DNA from: Sutterella massiliensis
GTDB taxonomy: Bacteria > Pseudomonadota > Gammaproteobacteria > Burkholderiales > Burkholderiaceae_F
Reading direction: 5' to 3'
Length of the DNA: 64,000 bases
NCBI RefSeq assembly: GCF_016899755.1
Contig: NZ_JACJJC010000006.1
Location: forward strand, 1-64,000
Under the pieces are notes generated by a model. That model made no database searches. It had not been told where the DNA came from and saw only the letters and a program-made list of their open reading frames with translations. A program made the position numbers and the translations under genes. This document shows positions 1 to 8,755 of the stretch, piece after piece. Within the stretch, counting starts at the first letter, position 1. Each line of letters starts with the position of its first letter.

Positions 1-16
1 ACTAATACGATATATC

Positions 17-40
17 TTGCTCATAATGAGCAATTTTATT
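17..40 (+). terminator. Probable intrinsic terminator of a gene left of the window
   Basis: The arms TTGCTCAT (17-24) and ATGAGCAA (26-33) are perfectly complementary and are followed directly by TTTTATTT. Reading rightward this has the shape of a rho-independent terminator, so a plus-strand gene probably ends just left of position 1. Confidence 0.5.
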
Positions 41-83
41 TACAAATAAACGAAATATCAAAAGCAGCAGGAATCTCCGCATG

Positions 84-107
84 CTGCGAACGCCCCGGCG
101 TTCGCAG
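84..107. repeat. Perfect 11-bp inverted repeat (hairpin)
   Basis: CTGCGAACGCC (84-94) and GGCGTTCGCAG (97-107) are exact complements with a 2-base loop. No T-run follows on either strand, so it is not a textbook terminator. A related imperfect hairpin, starting with the same CTGCGAACG, lies just before the start of the giant gene at 7802-7822. Confidence 0.5.
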
Positions 108-287
108 GGAATGGTTTTCGCTTTGCCCGTCGATGCGCGCTTCGCTTCCCGAGTGCGCTTGGACTGCTCTTCGCTGCCATTGAGCGTTTTTTGCCGACGA
201 AGAGGTCGAGAAGCGCTTGATCTTCTGACCCCGGACGAGCCGCACTGGCGGCACTGAGGTGCAGAATGCGCCGGCCTCGTCAGCCGC

Positions 288-899
288 TCACCCCCAGAGA
301 ATGCCGCTCGGGAAACCCAAATCTTCGAGCGGCGCCGTCGAGTCGTCCGCTGCCGACGACTGAGCCGCAGCCGCCCTCTCAGGCGCTTCGTCTGCCGAAG
401 CCGCGACTGCCGCACCGGCTGCGCCGGCGACGCCAAAAGCACCGGCCGCAAAAGCCGCACTGCCCGAGAAGGCGCCCGCCGCCAGCGTCTCGCGCTCGGC
501 TGCGCGATTGATGGCGGCAATCACATCGGCCGAAAGGCGCGCCGCATCACGCTTAAAGGCTTCGCAGCGTGCGAGGAGCGCCGTCTCGTCGAGCGCCTCG
601 TAGGGCACCGTCGTGCTTACCCAGAGGAAGCGTCCGCGCATGTCGACGCCGAGCCGCAGATCCGCGTAGTCGCACGCGGGGCCCGTGAGCGCAAGGAGTT
701 CAAGGAGGAGCTCGGGATTCGTCTTCACAAAATCCGAAAGCGGCGCCGCATTGACGTAGAAGCGGCAGGCGCGGTTCTTTTCATCGGCCAAAAGAAAGAG
801 AACACCCGACATCGTCGGATTGACCGAGAGGCCGTTCTGATCCAAAGGCGCCAAAGGCAGGCGTCCCTCGGCAATCAGCGTGTTGATCTCTTTGAGCAT
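288..899 (-). CDS. CesT-like (type III secretion class I chaperone-like) protein
   Basis: A 203-residue acidic protein. I start it at the ATG at 899 because a strong AGGAGGT box sits directly upstream; longer versions have none. Residues 1-135 have the look of a class I type III secretion chaperone: a short N-terminal helix, alternating beta segments (hydrophobic strand 'GVLFLLAD', then 'GRFLWVSTTVP') and a final amphipathic helix rich in Ala, Arg and Glu. The remaining 70 residues are an Ala-rich, low-complexity tail that such chaperones normally lack. It lies next to a 2,203-residue gene on the same strand, and the two share a near-identical upstream element. From that I infer a dedicated chaperone of the large protein. 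The fold assignment is by pattern only, and no secretion apparatus gene is visible in the window. Confidence 0.5.
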   Translation of the reverse strand: MLKEINTLIAEGRLPLAPLDQNGLSVNPTMSGVLFLLADEKNRACRFYVNAAPLSDFVKTNPELLLELLALTGPACDYADLRLGVDMRGRFLWVSTTVPYEALDETALLARCEAFKRDAARLSADVIAAINRAAERETLAAGAFSGSAAFAAGAFGVAGAAGAAVAASADEAPERAAAAQSSAADDSTAPLEDLGFPSGILWG

Positions 900-968
900 C
901 TCTACCTCCTCGAAAAACTGCCTGCTCTCAAAGCGCACCCGATCGTGCAGACTTCGCCGCACGCCGCG

Positions 969-1015
969 CCCCGAAACTTTTAGTGAAGCACACATTGAGC
1001 GCGCAATCACGCACT
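969..1015 (-). promoter_or_regulatory. Shared 47-bp upstream element, copy 1
   Basis: This stretch matches 7940-7986 at 38 of 47 positions with no gaps. The most constant parts, on the minus strand, are GTGCTTCACT, AGTGCGT and TCGGGG. It lies 69 bases before the ATG of the chaperone-like gene. Neither copy contains an obvious sigma-70 promoter, so this may be an activator site or a promoter for an alternative sigma factor. Confidence 0.6.
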
Positions 1016-1096
1016 CGCTGCGCCGTTGCGTTCAATTTGGCGGCCAAGGAAACCCTAAGGCCAATCGGCTGTTCACCGCCTAGTGTGCAGCAATAA

Positions 1097-1180
1097 GGCC
1101 CGAGCCGTGCTTCCCGCGCGCCCGGGCCCTCTAATGCGCCTCCCTTTGCGTCTGAGCGGCCGGCAAAAAGAACTCAGACG
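1097..1180 (-). other. Hairpins at the 3' end of the giant gene
   Basis: An exact 8-bp inverted repeat (CGTCTGAG at 1149-1156, CTCAGACG at 1173-1180) includes the stop codon of the giant gene. A second GC-rich repeat (GGCCCG at 1097-1102, CGGGCC at 1123-1128) is followed on the minus strand by TTATTG. Together they could terminate or stabilise the long mRNA, but neither has a proper T-run. Confidence 0.35.
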
Positions 1181-4100
1181 GCAATCTCGCCCGCGCGAAG
1201 CCCGATGCTCGGTTTTTCTTCGAGCACCGAACGAATCACCTCGGGCGTCAGGCGCGAGACTGCGTCGAGCTCAAAGCGCAGTTCCTGCTTCGTCGTTGTA
1301 GTGCGCGTGAACTCGAACGCACCGTTCAAAGCGCCGCCCACTTGGTTGAGCGCGCGCGCGAGGAAGCTCGCCGTGCTGTTCGAGCTTTCATACGAAAGCG
1401 TCACCGCGTACGGTTCGTAGGCGCGCGGCCGGCAGAGCGATCGTGCCGAGAGTCTGCGGCCGCCGAGCGGACCGATATGGCGGCTCTCGATCGTGAGGCT
1501 CGACGCCTTAATGCCCGCGCCGTCAAGGAGCCGTGCAATTGCGGCGGCCTGCCGCGCCGGGACCCGCTGCGCACGCAGAACCGATCGCACTGTCAGGGGC
1601 TCTTCGGCAAAGTCGAAGGTGCAGGTCGTGCGTTTCGACGCGTCGACGGTTTCGCCGCTCACAAGCGAGTTGACGCGCGTATAGGCCGTATCGACCGCAA
1701 ATTTCATCTTTTTTTCGAGCGTAAACACGACATTGCCCTCGAGGCTGCCGCCCGCAAGCTCATCGACAACGGAAGCGCCGGTGTTGTGAACGCTTGCCGA
1801 AGCGTGCAGCTCGGATTCGCCGCTGAAGGCATACTCGGTCTCACGCGTGAGTTCGGTTTCGCGAACGGTCTTCACTGCCGACACGGCGCCCTTCGCACCC
1901 GCCCCGGCACTCGCCTCGAGGCTCAAAAGTTCGGCCGGATCGTACGAAAACTTGTCGTACGAGGTTGCGAGTCCGTTCGCCGACGATTCCGAGAAGAGCG
2001 TTGTGCCGTCTTCGAGTTCGATCGTCGACTTTTCCGAGACCACTGTTCCTTTCGCATTCGTCACTGTGGTATTCGTGCGGGTAAGTGCGTTAGGACTCTC
2101 CCTGAGCGTCTTCGTTTCGGTTCTCCCGTCTTTGAACGTCGAAATTTGCGTCGTGGTTTTGACGCCGTTTTTATCGGTGACCGTTTCCGTCGAAATCAGC
2201 TTCTTTTCGGTCTCCGACGCTGTCGAGAAACCGAGTGCGGCACCGACGCTCACGTCGATACTCGCGGAAGCCGAGCCTCGAACGGCCCTGCCGACCTTCG
2301 CGTCGTTCAGATTCTCGGCAGAAATTTCACGCGAAAAGAGCTTCTCCATAAAGACGCCGCCCGTTTCAGGCGTCATCGTTTTTTCTACGCCGAATTCGAA
2401 AGCCAGACCGACCGAGGCGCCGACCGAGCCGCTTAAAGCGGCGCCGGCCCCTGCATCAAGCCGCCCGAGCCCGGCACCGATGCCCGCGCTCATCTTGACC
2501 GAAGCCGTCGCCCCCGCACTCGCCTTGACTGCCTTGGTCGAGCGCATCGTGACGGTACCGTCGCGATTTTTCGTAAAGACAACGGCATCGGAAAGATTAA
2601 CGTCGACTCCGAGGGAGAGTTCCGCCTTGGCGACTATGCCCATCGAGCTGTCCGACGACTCTGCGCCGATGCTATGAGAGAATTTCATTCCGAGGACATG
2701 GAACTTTCCATCCTTCGTGATCGCGACGCTTGCCCCGGGCGTCATGGCATCGAGGCACGACGTGAGACGCATGCGTTGCTCGAGCCGGAACTGCTGCGCA
2801 CGGGCCGAACGCAGATTGCCCAGGCGTTCGTAGCCCGTCGCGGCCGATTGAATGTCCGTCGCGAGTCCCTCAAAGTAGTGCTGCTTGCGAAGGAGTTCGC
2901 CTCTGAGAAAGAGCGAACGCGAGCGCGAAGCCGCCAGCTTTCCGTTGTCTGCAAGAAGCGCCGTCATGAAGCCCGCGGCCGCATTTTCGGGGAGAAATTC
3001 GCGCAGGTTCGCATCCACGATTTCGGCGAGACTCACTTGGGCGCCCACGGGTTTCGAAGCAAGGAGCGCCTTTAAATGCGTCTGGTCGCTTCTCACGCGC
3101 ACTTTGTCTGCCGCTACGCGCTGTCGCCAGTGCGGGTCGCTCACTGCGATCGACTCGACGGACTTTCCGATCGAGGCAGCCGAGAGTTCAAGCGCGCAGT
3201 GCGTTGCGGTCAAAAACGCGAGAGCCGTGCGCTTATCGTCGAGTTCGCCGAGGTAGCTCGAGATCAGCCGCCCTTCGATCGTGCCACCTGAAGAGAGCGC
3301 AACGCGGGCGTTGTCGCCGAGCTGCACCACGGTTTCGAGCTGCAGCGTCTTTTCGAGCTTTTCCGCACCCGGCATTCCCTTCTTTACGCCGAGCCTGCGC
3401 CAAGCCGCCCGAAATTCGTCCGTGCCCGAAGGCTTTTTCTCATCGTGAAGCTTCGTCATGAGAACGTAGCGGCCGCGGTTAAACCGCGCGGGCGTGAGCG
3501 CGGCCATAAGCTTGCGAAGCGCGTCCGCGCGCAAGTCGCTCTGTGAGGCGTCGGGCGCGCTCTCGTACGTGCTGAGGAGCGCTGCGTAGCTCGTCTCGAT
3601 CTCCTTTTGCCACTCGCGGCTGATGCCGACATCGAGCTTCTTTTCGAGAATCTTTGGCTCGATGGCGCGCAAGATGGCATAAGACTCTTCGGGCGTGAAG
3701 ACGCCGATCACCGGATACCCGTCGGGACCGGGCTTGTCTGACTCGCTGTTGTGCAGCCAGGCCAAGCGCAGGCGTGCCGATGTCGTTTCGAATTGCGTGC
3801 GCTCCAGTTCATATGTGTCGTAGCGCGCCGAGGCTTCGTCGATCGAGCAGTCGAGAAGGTCTTCCGCGACGGGCGCCGCTGGCGCGAGATGCATGAGCGC
3901 ATCGTCAAGTCCGATCGGTCGGCCTTGCGCTACATGCATGCGGCGCATGAATTCGCCGAGAAGCACCGCCGCCTCGCGCTCGTGGAAGGGCAGTTTCACC
4001 GCACGAACGATTGCGTTGACGAGATCCGCGTCCGAGAGCCGGAAGCTGCCGCCCTTCAGCTTCACGAAGCCGCCCGCAAGCATCGAAAGCGTCTCGGAGT

Positions 4101-7100
4101 CGATGTCTTCGGGTCGATTGATCGCCACGCGGTTCAAGGCCATGAGCGCGAGCGCCGACGACTGACCTTCGATTTTCTTGAGTTCGGCTACAGTCGAGGC
4201 AGGCGAGGCAACAAAGCCGTGCTTGATTCTTTTCGCCTGAAGTTCATCGATGCCGAGGCTCTGAAGGCGCACGCCGAGCGCTTCTGCCTGAAAGCGCCGC
4301 GCTTCGTCCGTACTCGCGTGCGAATCGGCGATCGAGCGCACGTGCTCGTCCTTGGCGACGCTCTCGCGGAAATGCGCGATTTCGTCGCCGAGCGTTCGCG
4401 CCTCGTCCCGTGCCCCGCGCACGCCCCCGTCGGCGTGCGTCCGATAGTGGCGAAGCACCCGCTGAACGTTGACGTCCGCCGTTCGTCCGAGCGCTTCGTA
4501 GAAGGAGCGTTCCGACAGATGCACCCCCGTCGCCTTGAGCGACGCAAGTGCGAGTACCGTTGAGGCACCGCCCATGGCGCCGCGTACGCCCGCTCGCATG
4601 AGCGAGAGGCAGTGCTTCTGCCATTTGCCCGGAAGCGTATTCCGAACCAGCGCTTCAAAGCGCTGGTTCCCGCGCGCATTGGCGCGCATGTCGGTCGGGT
4701 CGGCGAAATTCTCTTCGGCCGCATAAAGCGCGTGCGCAGCATAGAAAAACACTTCGCGGTGCGCAGTGAGAACACGCAACTGCGCCATGGCGCGGTCGCA
4801 CCGCTCATTGAGGCGCTGTTGCGCTTCAATGTCGTTCGGGTCGAGTTTATCCGCCGCGTTCGCGCGAAGCTCAAGGTCGAGCGCGTCAAGCGAGGTGCCG
4901 GCATCGGCAACGGCCGCGGCGAGCTTGAGCATGTTCTCCGCCGTAGGCGCCCCGCGGAACGCCTCGGCCGCGTCGACAAGAGGACGAGCGACCGACACCG
5001 CCCCCATCCCGGCATGCGCTTGGTCGTTGCTCCCGCTAAAGAGCGAAGCGTCCGGGTCGCTCTCGAAAAGCTCCCTGAAGAAATCGTTGTAGCCGAGCCC
5101 GTCCAAGTACTTGGCGGCAAGAAGGACGGCCTCAATCTTGCCCGCATTCGCCGCAGGCTGTACGTCGACCGCGAGGCTGCCGCGCATCGCTGCGGCAAAG
5201 CCCGATGCGAGCCCCACCGTTTCCCGATCCCCGGGCGCCGAACTCATGAGCTCGACCGCACGATCGGCCGCACGCGAGAGGTCGCCCCTGCCAATGAGGT
5301 GCGCGAGCGTTCTACGGGCTTCGTTGAGCTCGACATCCGGATCGTCCGCAACGAACAGACGTGCAAGTTTGTCAAGCGAATCGGGCGCGTTTGCCGGTGC
5401 TTGGGCCTGAGCTTGGACCTGAGGCTGTGCCTGAGCGGCGGGCGCGCCGCCTTCGGCAGCGGCCCGACCCGCAGGCGGATCCGAAGCGAATTCCCCCAAG
5501 AAGGCAAACAGGCGCGCAATGGCGGAGAACGCGGCGCGGCTCGCCTCTTCATTTCGTTCGTTGAGGAATGCCGTCCCACGCGCGCGCAGCTCAGCGGCCA
5601 CTTCGGGGTAGCGCACCGCGGCGGCCGAAGCCACCGTGTCGACCATTTCTGCGAGAACATGCCGGGAATAGCGCGCGGGAATCACGGTGCCCGCCGCACT
5701 CGTCACAGGTGCAAAGTGCCCGTACTTGAGGGACACAGCGAGCGCCTTGAGGCCGCCCTGGATGCCGCCTCGGATATGGTGCTCGTCAACGCCGAATTTC
5801 GCGAGTTCGCTCTGCGCAGCGGCTGCCGCCCCCGTGGTGCGCGCCTTTTCGGCGCAAAGGTCGCCGTGCAGGAGCTCAAGCGCCTCAGCCGCGAGCCTTG
5901 CCTGAGCGGCACCCGACAGTGTGCTCGCCTGCGTAAGCTTCGCCTCGGCCGCTTTGCGCGTTGCGCCCTTCGTCCACGGCGCCTGCATCAGGGCTTGTGC
6001 GAGCGCCAGATCCCGAAGCGCGTTGAAGGGACTGTGCGATATGAGAAGTGCGTCGTCGAGTTCGCCGCGCGCACCGCGATCGCTCTTGACTGTTTGCGCA
6101 ACCTCCCACTCAAGGTTGAGCAGAGAACCGGTACGGTCTGCCGCCACGGCAAGCCAGTCGAAATTCTTGGCAGCTGTACGGCCGAGCTCGGCAGCGCGCT
6201 CGGCGGTGCCCGCCGAACGGTCGGCGGACGCCTCGCTCACCAAGTCGACGTCGAAGAACGTTCTCGCAAGCGTGTCTTCAACGGCCGAAAGCGCCTGTTC
6301 TTCGAGTGCGGGCAGAAGAATCTCGGCCGCCTGCCGGTTGAGCGAAAGCACTGTCGCATACTTTTCGCACGCGTTTGCTGCGCCCGCCTCGCCTTGCGCT
6401 TCTTCAAGCGCGGCCTGCGCGACGTCGAGCGAAAGGCGCAAGTCTTTGAGAGCCGTGGCAACAGCGTCGCGCTTTTCGCTCATAAGGCCGCCGAAGCGAG
6501 CAAGCGTCTCAACGGGATCCGTTTCGGGATCCTGCACGAGCCCGGGATGGTCGGGGACCGGCCGATAGCCGAAATTCTGCGCCCGAATGTCGGCCGAACC
6601 GTCGGCAAAGTAACTCACGTCCTTCGTGAGCGCCATCGCGGCGCGTTTCGCTTCCACGAGTGAGCCGAGTTCGAGCACGATTGCGCCGTAAATCTCGCGT
6701 GCCTCTGCGGTTTCGGACGAGAGCTTCGAGGCAATTTTCTTAAGCGTCGCTCCGAGATCGCGCGCTGCGCTCTGCGCGTGTTCGGGCGTTTCCGCCGCGA
6801 AAAGCGACAGCGTGTTGGCAAAAAGGTCGTTGCCGACCAAATGCGCTGCCTCGTCTGTAAAGTAGGACGCGCTCGTCTGAATCAGTACGGCCGAATGCAT
6901 GGCGGCGGTCGACTGGGCCGCTGCACCGAGACCGTCGGCATTTTGACGGATGAACTGAAGTTTTGCCCGAAGACACTCACCGGGCGTGCCGCTTTGCATG
7001 ATCGCAAGGAGTCTCGACCGAAGCATGGCGTCGCTCTTTGGCGACTCGGACGCTCTCGGCGCGAAGCTCCTCGCCGCCTGTGCTTCGGCCACCGTCGTCT

Positions 7101-7785
7101 CGCTCCAGACTCGGGACGCCGCAGCCGCATGCCCTGCCGCCGAAGTCGTGGTGGTGGTCGTTGTCGTTGTCGTTGTCGTGGTCGTTGTGGTTGTCGTGGT
7201 TGTGGTCGGTTCCTCGAACTTTGCACGCGCGACCTTCGAAGGCGAAACGCCGGTTGTCGTAGTAGTAGTGGTGGTCGTCGGCTCGGCGCTGTGTGCGATA
7301 CCTTCGTCTTCTTCGTCTTCTTCGGCCGGCGTGATCTTGACGTTTTGCGGGTCGATCACCGCCTTCAGCGCTGCGTTCACCTTTTCAAAATCACGCGCTT
7401 CGGCGTCATCGGGCTGCGCGAGCCCGTGAAGTGCACGAGGGTGCGCGCTCGAGCCCGCTATAAAGCGATCAACGAGCACCTGCGCATTCTTGTGAATGGC
7501 TTTCTGCGCCTTCTCCCAGGAAGCGTCTGACGCGTTGAAGGCGTCCGGACCACGCGTCCCGTCGAGCACATCACCCGCACCCTCGGGCGCATCAGTTGCC
7601 GAGCGCGGTGTCGCTGCGAGCACCTCTTTGACAAGGTCCGAAGCCACTTCAAGCCCGACACCGAGCGCCTCTTCGGCCAACTCGGAAACGACCGAACCCG
7701 TTTGCGGCGCACCGCCGGGCTGCGTCTCATGGTCGACCTGCGTCGTCGTTGTCGTTGTAGGAGCGCCGTTCAAGGTAATCGTCAT
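1174..7785 (-). CDS. Giant 2,203-residue protein with poly-Thr tracts; candidate secreted effector
   Basis: No confident family match. The ATG at 7785 has GGGAGA upstream. There is no signal peptide and no C-terminal autotransporter signature. Residues 1-240 are low complexity, with threonine runs near residues 10-15, 167-176 and 193-214 and an acidic patch between them. The middle (about 240-1690) is predominantly helical by composition. About residues 1700-2060 alternate hydrophobic and small residues with many Gly and Ala, as beta-strands of a barrel or solenoid do. A very large N-terminally disordered protein next to a CesT-like chaperone gene recalls the AvrE/DspE family of type III effectors, which also have a dedicated small chaperone. 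That is an analogy of layout, not a homology claim. Alternatives are a toxin exported by another route or a large cytoplasmic structural protein. Codon use resembles the neighbours. Confidence 0.65.
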   Translation of the reverse strand: MTITLNGAPTTTTTTQVDHETQPGGAPQTGSVVSELAEEALGVGLEVASDLVKEVLAATPRSATDAPEGAGDVLDGTRGPDAFNASDASWEKAQKAIHKNAQVLVDRFIAGSSAHPRALHGLAQPDDAEARDFEKVNAALKAVIDPQNVKITPAEEDEEDEGIAHSAEPTTTTTTTTTGVSPSKVARAKFEEPTTTTTTTTTTTTTTTTTTTTTSAAGHAAAASRVWSETTVAEAQAARSFAPRASESPKSDAMLRSRLLAIMQSGTPGECLRAKLQFIRQNADGLGAAAQSTAAMHSAVLIQTSASYFTDEAAHLVGNDLFANTLSLFAAETPEHAQSAARDLGATLKKIASKLSSETAEAREIYGAIVLELGSLVEAKRAAMALTKDVSYFADGSADIRAQNFGYRPVPDHPGLVQDPETDPVETLARFGGLMSEKRDAVATALKDLRLSLDVAQAALEEAQGEAGAANACEKYATVLSLNRQAAEILLPALEEQALSAVEDTLARTFFDVDLVSEASADRSAGTAERAAELGRTAAKNFDWLAVAADRTGSLLNLEWEVAQTVKSDRGARGELDDALLISHSPFNALRDLALAQALMQAPWTKGATRKAAEAKLTQASTLSGAAQARLAAEALELLHGDLCAEKARTTGAAAAAQSELAKFGVDEHHIRGGIQGGLKALAVSLKYGHFAPVTSAAGTVIPARYSRHVLAEMVDTVASAAAVRYPEVAAELRARGTAFLNERNEEASRAAFSAIARLFAFLGEFASDPPAGRAAAEGGAPAAQAQPQVQAQAQAPANAPDSLDKLARLFVADDPDVELNEARRTLAHLIGRGDLSRAADRAVELMSSAPGDRETVGLASGFAAAMRGSLAVDVQPAANAGKIEAVLLAAKYLDGLGYNDFFRELFESDPDASLFSGSNDQAHAGMGAVSVARPLVDAAEAFRGAPTAENMLKLAAAVADAGTSLDALDLELRANAADKLDPNDIEAQQRLNERCDRAMAQLRVLTAHREVFFYAAHALYAAEENFADPTDMRANARGNQRFEALVRNTLPGKWQKHCLSLMRAGVRGAMGGASTVLALASLKATGVHLSERSFYEALGRTADVNVQRVLRHYRTHADGGVRGARDEARTLGDEIAHFRESVAKDEHVRSIADSHASTDEARRFQAEALGVRLQSLGIDELQAKRIKHGFVASPASTVAELKKIEGQSSALALMALNRVAINRPEDIDSETLSMLAGGFVKLKGGSFRLSDADLVNAIVRAVKLPFHEREAAVLLGEFMRRMHVAQGRPIGLDDALMHLAPAAPVAEDLLDCSIDEASARYDTYELERTQFETTSARLRLAWLHNSESDKPGPDGYPVIGVFTPEESYAILRAIEPKILEKKLDVGISREWQKEIETSYAALLSTYESAPDASQSDLRADALRKLMAALTPARFNRGRYVLMTKLHDEKKPSGTDEFRAAWRRLGVKKGMPGAEKLEKTLQLETVVQLGDNARVALSSGGTIEGRLISSYLGELDDKRTALAFLTATHCALELSAASIGKSVESIAVSDPHWRQRVAADKVRVRSDQTHLKALLASKPVGAQVSLAEIVDANLREFLPENAAAGFMTALLADNGKLAASRSRSLFLRGELLRKQHYFEGLATDIQSAATGYERLGNLRSARAQQFRLEQRMRLTSCLDAMTPGASVAITKDGKFHVLGMKFSHSIGAESSDSSMGIVAKAELSLGVDVNLSDAVVFTKNRDGTVTMRSTKAVKASAGATASVKMSAGIGAGLGRLDAGAGAALSGSVGASVGLAFEFGVEKTMTPETGGVFMEKLFSREISAENLNDAKVGRAVRGSASASIDVSVGAALGFSTASETEKKLISTETVTDKNGVKTTTQISTFKDGRTETKTLRESPNALTRTNTTVTNAKGTVVSEKSTIELEDGTTLFSESSANGLATSYDKFSYDPAELLSLEASAGAGAKGAVSAVKTVRETELTRETEYAFSGESELHASASVHNTGASVVDELAGGSLEGNVVFTLEKKMKFAVDTAYTRVNSLVSGETVDASKRTTCTFDFAEEPLTVRSVLRAQRVPARQAAAIARLLDGAGIKASSLTIESRHIGPLGGRRLSARSLCRPRAYEPYAVTLSYESSNSTASFLARALNQVGGALNGAFEFTRTTTTKQELRFELDAVSRLTPEVIRSVLEEKPSIGLRAGEIAV

Positions 7786-7801
7786 GTCTTTCTCCCGCGT
7801 G

Positions 7802-7822
7802 CTGCGAACGGTACGTCCGCAG
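7802..7822 (-). other. Hairpin just upstream of the giant gene's start
   Basis: CTGCGAACG and CGTCCGCAG form a nearly complete inverted repeat (one G-T pair). It sits about 15-35 bases before the ATG at 7785, close enough to affect ribosome access. The left arm matches the left arm of the hairpin at 84-107. Confidence 0.35.
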
Positions 7823-7939
7823 GAAATCGAATCGCTTTCTTTTGAAGCCCGCCGCTTCAGGTCGCATCTCCTTCAGGGAACAGCGCACCGAGCGCTTCAA
7901 GCTCGAAGCCTCTCACGCCGTGCGCTGCGGCATTTCAGT

Positions 7940-7986
7940 CCCCGATACTTCAAGTGAAGCACAGATCGAGTACGCATTTACGCACT
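7940..7986 (-). promoter_or_regulatory. Shared 47-bp upstream element, copy 2
   Basis: This copy matches 969-1015 at 38 of 47 positions. It lies 154 bases before the ATG of the giant gene, so the mRNA would have a long leader. Similarity continues weakly upstream (AATCGAACG versus AATTGAACG on the minus strand). The same element before two adjacent same-strand genes implies a common regulator. Confidence 0.6.
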
Positions 7987-8067
7987 TTTTTCCGTTTTTC
8001 GTTCGATTCGAGAACCGTAGAAACCTCAAGCAGGACTAAAAGGACGAAAACGACCGACCGCCTCCTT

Positions 8068-8724
8068 CTACTGCGTCGCAAGGAGCCCCGAGACCGTCGA
8101 ATAAAGTACGGCGAGCCCGATTAGCACAAAGACCGCCGCACTCACGCGCTTCATGATGAGGGGACCGCGCCCCTTGGCGAGAAAAACGCGCGCGCGGGAG
8201 GCGGCCATGGCGTAGAGCTCCATGGCAACAAAAACGATCGCCGAGTAAACGACAATCATGAGTGCGGCCTGCTCGACGTAGGGCTTCGCGGGATCGATGA
8301 ACTGCGGCAGCACCGAGACGCCGAAGACGATCGGCTGCGGATTCGTGAGCGAAATGACGACGCATTTCCAAAAGAGCCCGCGTCCGAGATCGGGTTTGGC
8401 GCCCTCTGCCGCGTGCGCGTCCTCAAGGTGCCCGAAGTTCACGACGGGTTTTCGCCACGTCTGCCAGGCCATGAAAAATATGTAGAGCGCGCCGGCGAGC
8501 TTAATGAGCGCAAAGAGCGCAGGCGACGCGGCAATGACGACGCCCACGCCCGAAAGCGCAATCGTGAAGAGAACGGCGATCCCGACGGCAATCCCGAGCG
8601 AGCCCCAGAACATCTTTCGCCAGCCGTACTCGGCCGCCATCAGCACGATGATCGCTACGCCCAGCCCCGGCGTCACGATGTTGGCAATTGACGTGACGAG
8701 AAACAATGCAAAAAGGTGACTCAC
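8068..8724 (-). CDS. LysE/RhtB-family amino-acid exporter
   Basis: A 218-residue inner-membrane protein with about six hydrophobic segments, the usual size for LysE/RhtB exporters, which pump amino acids or related metabolites out of the cell. The N-terminus carries the family pattern of a hydrophobic helix ending in TPG ('NIVTPGLGVA'), and residues near 135-145 carry 'LTNPQPIVF', matching the family's conserved NP segment. I choose the GTG at 8724, preceded by AAGGAG with good spacing; a longer reading would add a basic tail the family does not have. It lies 31 bases downstream of the hybrid kinase gene on the same strand and may share its transcript. The substrate cannot be told from sequence. 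Confidence 0.85.
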   Translation of the reverse strand: MSHLFALFLVTSIANIVTPGLGVAIIVLMAAEYGWRKMFWGSLGIAVGIAVLFTIALSGVGVVIAASPALFALIKLAGALYIFFMAWQTWRKPVVNFGHLEDAHAAEGAKPDLGRGLFWKCVVISLTNPQPIVFGVSVLPQFIDPAKPYVEQAALMIVVYSAIVFVAMELYAMAASRARVFLAKGRGPLIMKRVSAAVFVLIGLAVLYSTVSGLLATQ

Positions 8725-8755
8725 GGCCTCACTCCTTCTTCTTTCAGCTTTGTTT

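Larger units (their letters stand above)
1..287. other. Left-edge intergenic stretch with two hairpins
   Basis: I see no convincing gene here. The first 60 bases are clearly more AT-rich than the rest of the window. Two hairpins stand out: one at 17-33 followed by a T-rich tract, and a perfect 11-bp inverted repeat at 84-107. Open frames across this stretch lack a ribosome binding site and look like chance frames in GC-rich DNA. The region is the 3' flank of the chaperone-like gene ending at 288. Confidence 0.5.

Noticed and set aside
2..520. 172-codon minus-strand frame at the left edge
   Set aside because: It overlaps the well-supported chaperone-like gene, is Arg/Ser-rich and has no ribosome site. 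The short piece from position 82 also lacks one.
4612..6663. 683-codon open frame on the plus strand, antisense to the giant gene
   Set aside because: It has an Arg-rich composition, no ribosome site and no family motif; long antisense frames are common opposite GC-rich genes.
7150..7285. Short repetitive DNA as a CRISPR array or simple microsatellite
   Set aside because: The repeats are in-frame threonine codons of mixed type, with no spacers and no cas genes.
1174..7785. Autotransporter or Sec-exported adhesin
   Set aside because: The threonine tracts suggested it, but there is no signal peptide, no passenger-like repeat and no terminal aromatic residue of a beta-barrel.
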